Below are positions 62,014 through 64,000 of a stretch of DNA of 64,000 nucleotides, piece by piece (the stretch's first letter is position 1; every line of letters starts with the position of its first letter). The position numbers were made by a program, and so were the translations under genes. The stretch comes from Rhizobium sp. 16-488-2b (GTDB lineage: Bacteria > Pseudomonadota > Alphaproteobacteria > Rhizobiales > Rhizobiaceae): NCBI RefSeq assembly GCF_017741815.1, contig NZ_JAGHMF010000031.1:1-64000 (forward strand), written 5' to 3'. Below the pieces are notes generated by a model. It saw nothing but the letters and a program-made list of their open reading frames with translations, had not been told where the DNA came from and did not search any database.

Positions 62014-64000
62014 CGTGAACTCCTCTCGTTTCAAGCCAGTGGATCGGCCAGTCGTGGCCATGTTCGGATTTCAGTGCGCGGATGCGCTTGAGGTCCTCTT
62101 TGCCCGACGCGCCGACAAAGCTCAGCGCGACTGGCCCAAGCGACATGTTGAAGAGCCGCCGGCCCTCTGGCGTGGCGACGTAGTATTCGCGCTTCGGCAT
62201 GGCGGTAGCTACGATCTCGATCTGCCGCTCGTTGAAGCCGATGCGCTCGTAGAATTCGCGCGTCCCCGGCTCGCGAGCGGCGCCATTCGGAAGGCATATC
62301 TTTGTCGGGCAAGATTCCTTCAGCACGTCGATAATCCCGGACCGTTCGGCATCAGAGATCGATTGGGTCGCAAGAACGACGGCGCAATTCGCCTTGCGCA
62401 GCACCTTGAGCCACTCGCGAATCTTGTCGCGGAAGACAGGGTGCCCGAGCATCAGCCACGCCTCGTCGAGCACGATCAAGCTCGGCGACCCATCCAAACG
62501 CTTCTCGATCCGGCGGAATAGGTAGGTCAGCACTGGCACGAGATTGCGTTCGCCCATATTCATCAGCTGCTCGATCTCGAAAGTCTGGAAGGCGCCGAGT
62601 GTGAGGCCGTCCTCTTCCGCATCGAGGAGCTGGCCCATCGGGCCATCGACGGTGTAGTGATGCAATGCGTCCTTGATTTCGCGCAGCTGCACGCCGCTGA
62701 CGAAATCCGAGAGCGACCGACCGGATGCACTCGCCATCAGTCCGACCTGCCGAGAGATGGCGTTACGGTGATCGGGTGTGATGGTGACACCCTGCAGGCC
62801 GACCAGCATCTCGATCCATTCCGTCGCCCAAGCCCGGTCAGCGTCACTTTTGAGATCAGAGAGCGGGCAGAAGGCCAACGCTCTCCCCTCTTCCGCATTG
62901 TCGCCGCCGATCTCATAGTGATCGCCGCCGGCTGCGAGCGTCAGGGGCAGAAGTGAATTGCCTTTGTCGAAGGCAAAGATCTGCGCATCTTCGTACCGAC
63001 GAAACTGCGCGGCGATCAGGGCCAGAAGCGTCGACTTGCCTGAGCCGGTTGGACCGAAAATCAGCGTGTGGCCGACATCATCGACGTGCAGGTTCAGACG
63101 GAACGCTGTCGATCCGCTCGCAACCTGCATCAAGGGTGGGGAATTCGGTGGGTAAAAGGGGCATGGCGCGACCGGGTTTCCGGACCAGACCGAATTCAGC
63201 GGAATCAAGTCGGCGAGATTGGCGGTGTTGATCAGCGGCTCACGGATGTTGCAATACCAGTTGCCCGGCAAGCTGCCGAGATAGGCGTCGGTGGCGTTGA
63301 GCGTTTCGATCCGCGCCCCGAAACCTTCCGCCTGGATCAGCCGCCGGATCGCTTCGGCCTTTTCCTGCAGTGCTTCGCGATCGCTGTCGAACAGCACGAC
63401 GACCGGCGTGTAATAGCCATAGGCCACCAGCTGCGACGAAGCCTGTGCGATGGCATCCTCCGTCTCGACCACCATGGTCATCGCGTCCTGGTCGACGGAT
63501 CGACTTTGTGTCTGGAATATCTGGTCGAAGAACGGCCGGACCTTCTGCTGCCATTTCTTTCGCGTGCGTTCGAGCTTTTGCCGGGCCTCCTCGGCATCAA
63601 GGAAAATGAAGCGCGATGACCATCGATAGGTCAGCGGCATCAGGTCTAGGCTGTTGAGAATACCGGGCCAGCTCTCGGCCGGCAGACCGTCGATCGCAAC
63701 GACGCCCAGGAAACGGTTTTCGACCTTTGGCGTCAGTCCGTGCTCAAGCTCCGCGGTGGCGATCCAGTCGAGATACATGGGAACGTCGGGAAGCCGGATT
63801 GGATGGCTTTCCCCGGTGGTGCAGAACCGGGCGAACTGCAGCAGCTCGTCATACCGGGCAATTCGCTCCCCTCCCCTCTCGACCGTTTCACGAGTTTCCA
63901 TTCGCCGGATCGAAAGTGTGTTGGCAAAATACTGCTCAAGCTCGCGCACCGCGTTTTTGAACACGAAAAGCACCGTGTCCGCGTAGGATTTTTTCCGGCT
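61985..64000 (-). CDS. trbE: TrbE, mating-pore ATPase (VirB4-like), 5' end outside window
   Basis: The last 671 residues of a VirB4-family ATPase that powers pore assembly; the full family length is about 820, so roughly 150 residues are beyond the window. The frame is open to the last base (SRKKSYADTVLFVF). Walker A is GPTGSGKSTLL, Walker B LIVLDEAWLML, followed by QSISDAERSG. Gene order trbE-J-K-L-F-G-H-I equals that of Ti plasmids. Confidence 0.95.
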   Translation of the reverse strand, partial: SRKKSYADTVLFVFKNAVRELEQYFANTLSIRRMETRETVERGGERIARYDELLQFARFCTTGESHPIRLPDVPMYLDWIATAELEHGLTPKVENRFLGVVAIDGLPAESWPGILNSLDLMPLTYRWSSRFIFLDAEEARQKLERTRKKWQQKVRPFFDQIFQTQSRSVDQDAMTMVVETEDAIAQASSQLVAYGYYTPVVVLFDSDREALQEKAEAIRRLIQAEGFGARIETLNATDAYLGSLPGNWYCNIREPLINTANLADLIPLNSVWSGNPVAPCPFYPPNSPPLMQVASGSTAFRLNLHVDDVGHTLIFGPTGSGKSTLLALIAAQFRRYEDAQIFAFDKGNSLLPLTLAAGGDHYEIGGDNAEEGRALAFCPLSDLKSDADRAWATEWIEMLVGLQGVTITPDHRNAISRQVGLMASASGRSLSDFVSGVQLREIKDALHHYTVDGPMGQLLDAEEDGLTLGAFQTFEIEQLMNMGERNLVPVLTYLFRRIEKRLDGSPSLIVLDEAWLMLGHPVFRDKIREWLKVLRKANCAVVLATQSISDAERSGIIDVLKESCPTKICLPNGAAREPGTREFYERIGFNERQIEIVATAMPKREYYVATPEGRRLFNMSLGPVALSFVGASGKEDLKRIRALKSEHGHDWPIHWLETRGVHDAASLLRFE

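Noticed and set aside
1..64000. Insertion sequences or tRNA-type attachment sites
   Set aside because: No transposase, integrase, terminal inverted repeats or tRNA gene was found on either strand by reading.

Overview
The window reads as part of a large conjugative plasmid of a Rhizobium, Agrobacterium or Sinorhizobium relative. The main evidence is a Ti-type transfer system: an oriT between divergent traCDG and traAFBH genes, a trb mating-pore operon, and a TraR/TraM quorum-sensing pair. Rhizobial plasmid families (DUF736, DUF1419, DUF3085, DUF7007, ArdC, a giant methylase/helicase) and high GC coding DNA agree. No rRNA, tRNA, CRISPR array or intact insertion sequence was seen.

Region 1 (about 1-19.4 kb) is a catabolic island. 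A ROK repressor and an SGNH esterase are divergent from an ABC sugar/polyol-type importer (binding protein, double ATPase, two permeases). A second SGNH esterase, glycerol kinase, glycerol-3-phosphate dehydrogenase, acetyl-CoA synthetase, adenylate kinase, a chemoreceptor, fructose-1,6-bisphosphatase, class II aldolase and triosephosphate isomerase follow. My reading is an acetylated-glycerol (acetin-like) utilisation pathway: import the ester, deacetylate it in the cytoplasm, send glycerol to DHAP and hexose phosphates and acetate to acetyl-CoA, with adenylate kinase recycling the AMP made by Acs. The function is inferred; the gene set and order are seen directly. The 3' half of the chemoreceptor gene is repeated almost perfectly at the left end of the window, so the island lies between direct repeats.

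A 26-bp operator-like motif (ATATTCATTC-N5-GAATAAYTATT) occurs at three places: before the importer, before the island chemoreceptor, and about 25 kb away before a second gene set (39.0-43.0 kb) that holds an orphan paralogue of the binding protein and another chemoreceptor. This suggests one regulon joining uptake, catabolism and chemotaxis.

Region 2 (19.4-21.1 kb) has a small LuxR-type HTH protein, a broken XRE regulator and an AraC regulator. Region 3 (21.3-38.6 kb) is a plasmid maintenance and anti-defence-like block on one strand: a Toprim protein, DUF1419, DUF3085, a 1,701-aa methylase/helicase, a candidate AbcR-like small RNA, ParB, DUF7007, ArdC, an aspartate decarboxylase (PanD), DUF736, very small proteins and a WGR protein. 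Many of these genes have long GC-rich leaders.

Region 4 (43.4-64 kb) is the transfer system: nuclease, traG, traD, traC, oriT, traA, traF, traB, traH. Then come a 24-bp tandem repeat array, a Fic-domain protein, an XRE repressor with its own palindromic operator, traM convergent with traR, and trbI-H-G-F-L-K-J-E read from the right, with trbE running off the window. Having a catabolic island on a plasmid whose transfer is controlled by TraR recalls opine plasmids, though no direct link between nutrient and transfer is visible here.
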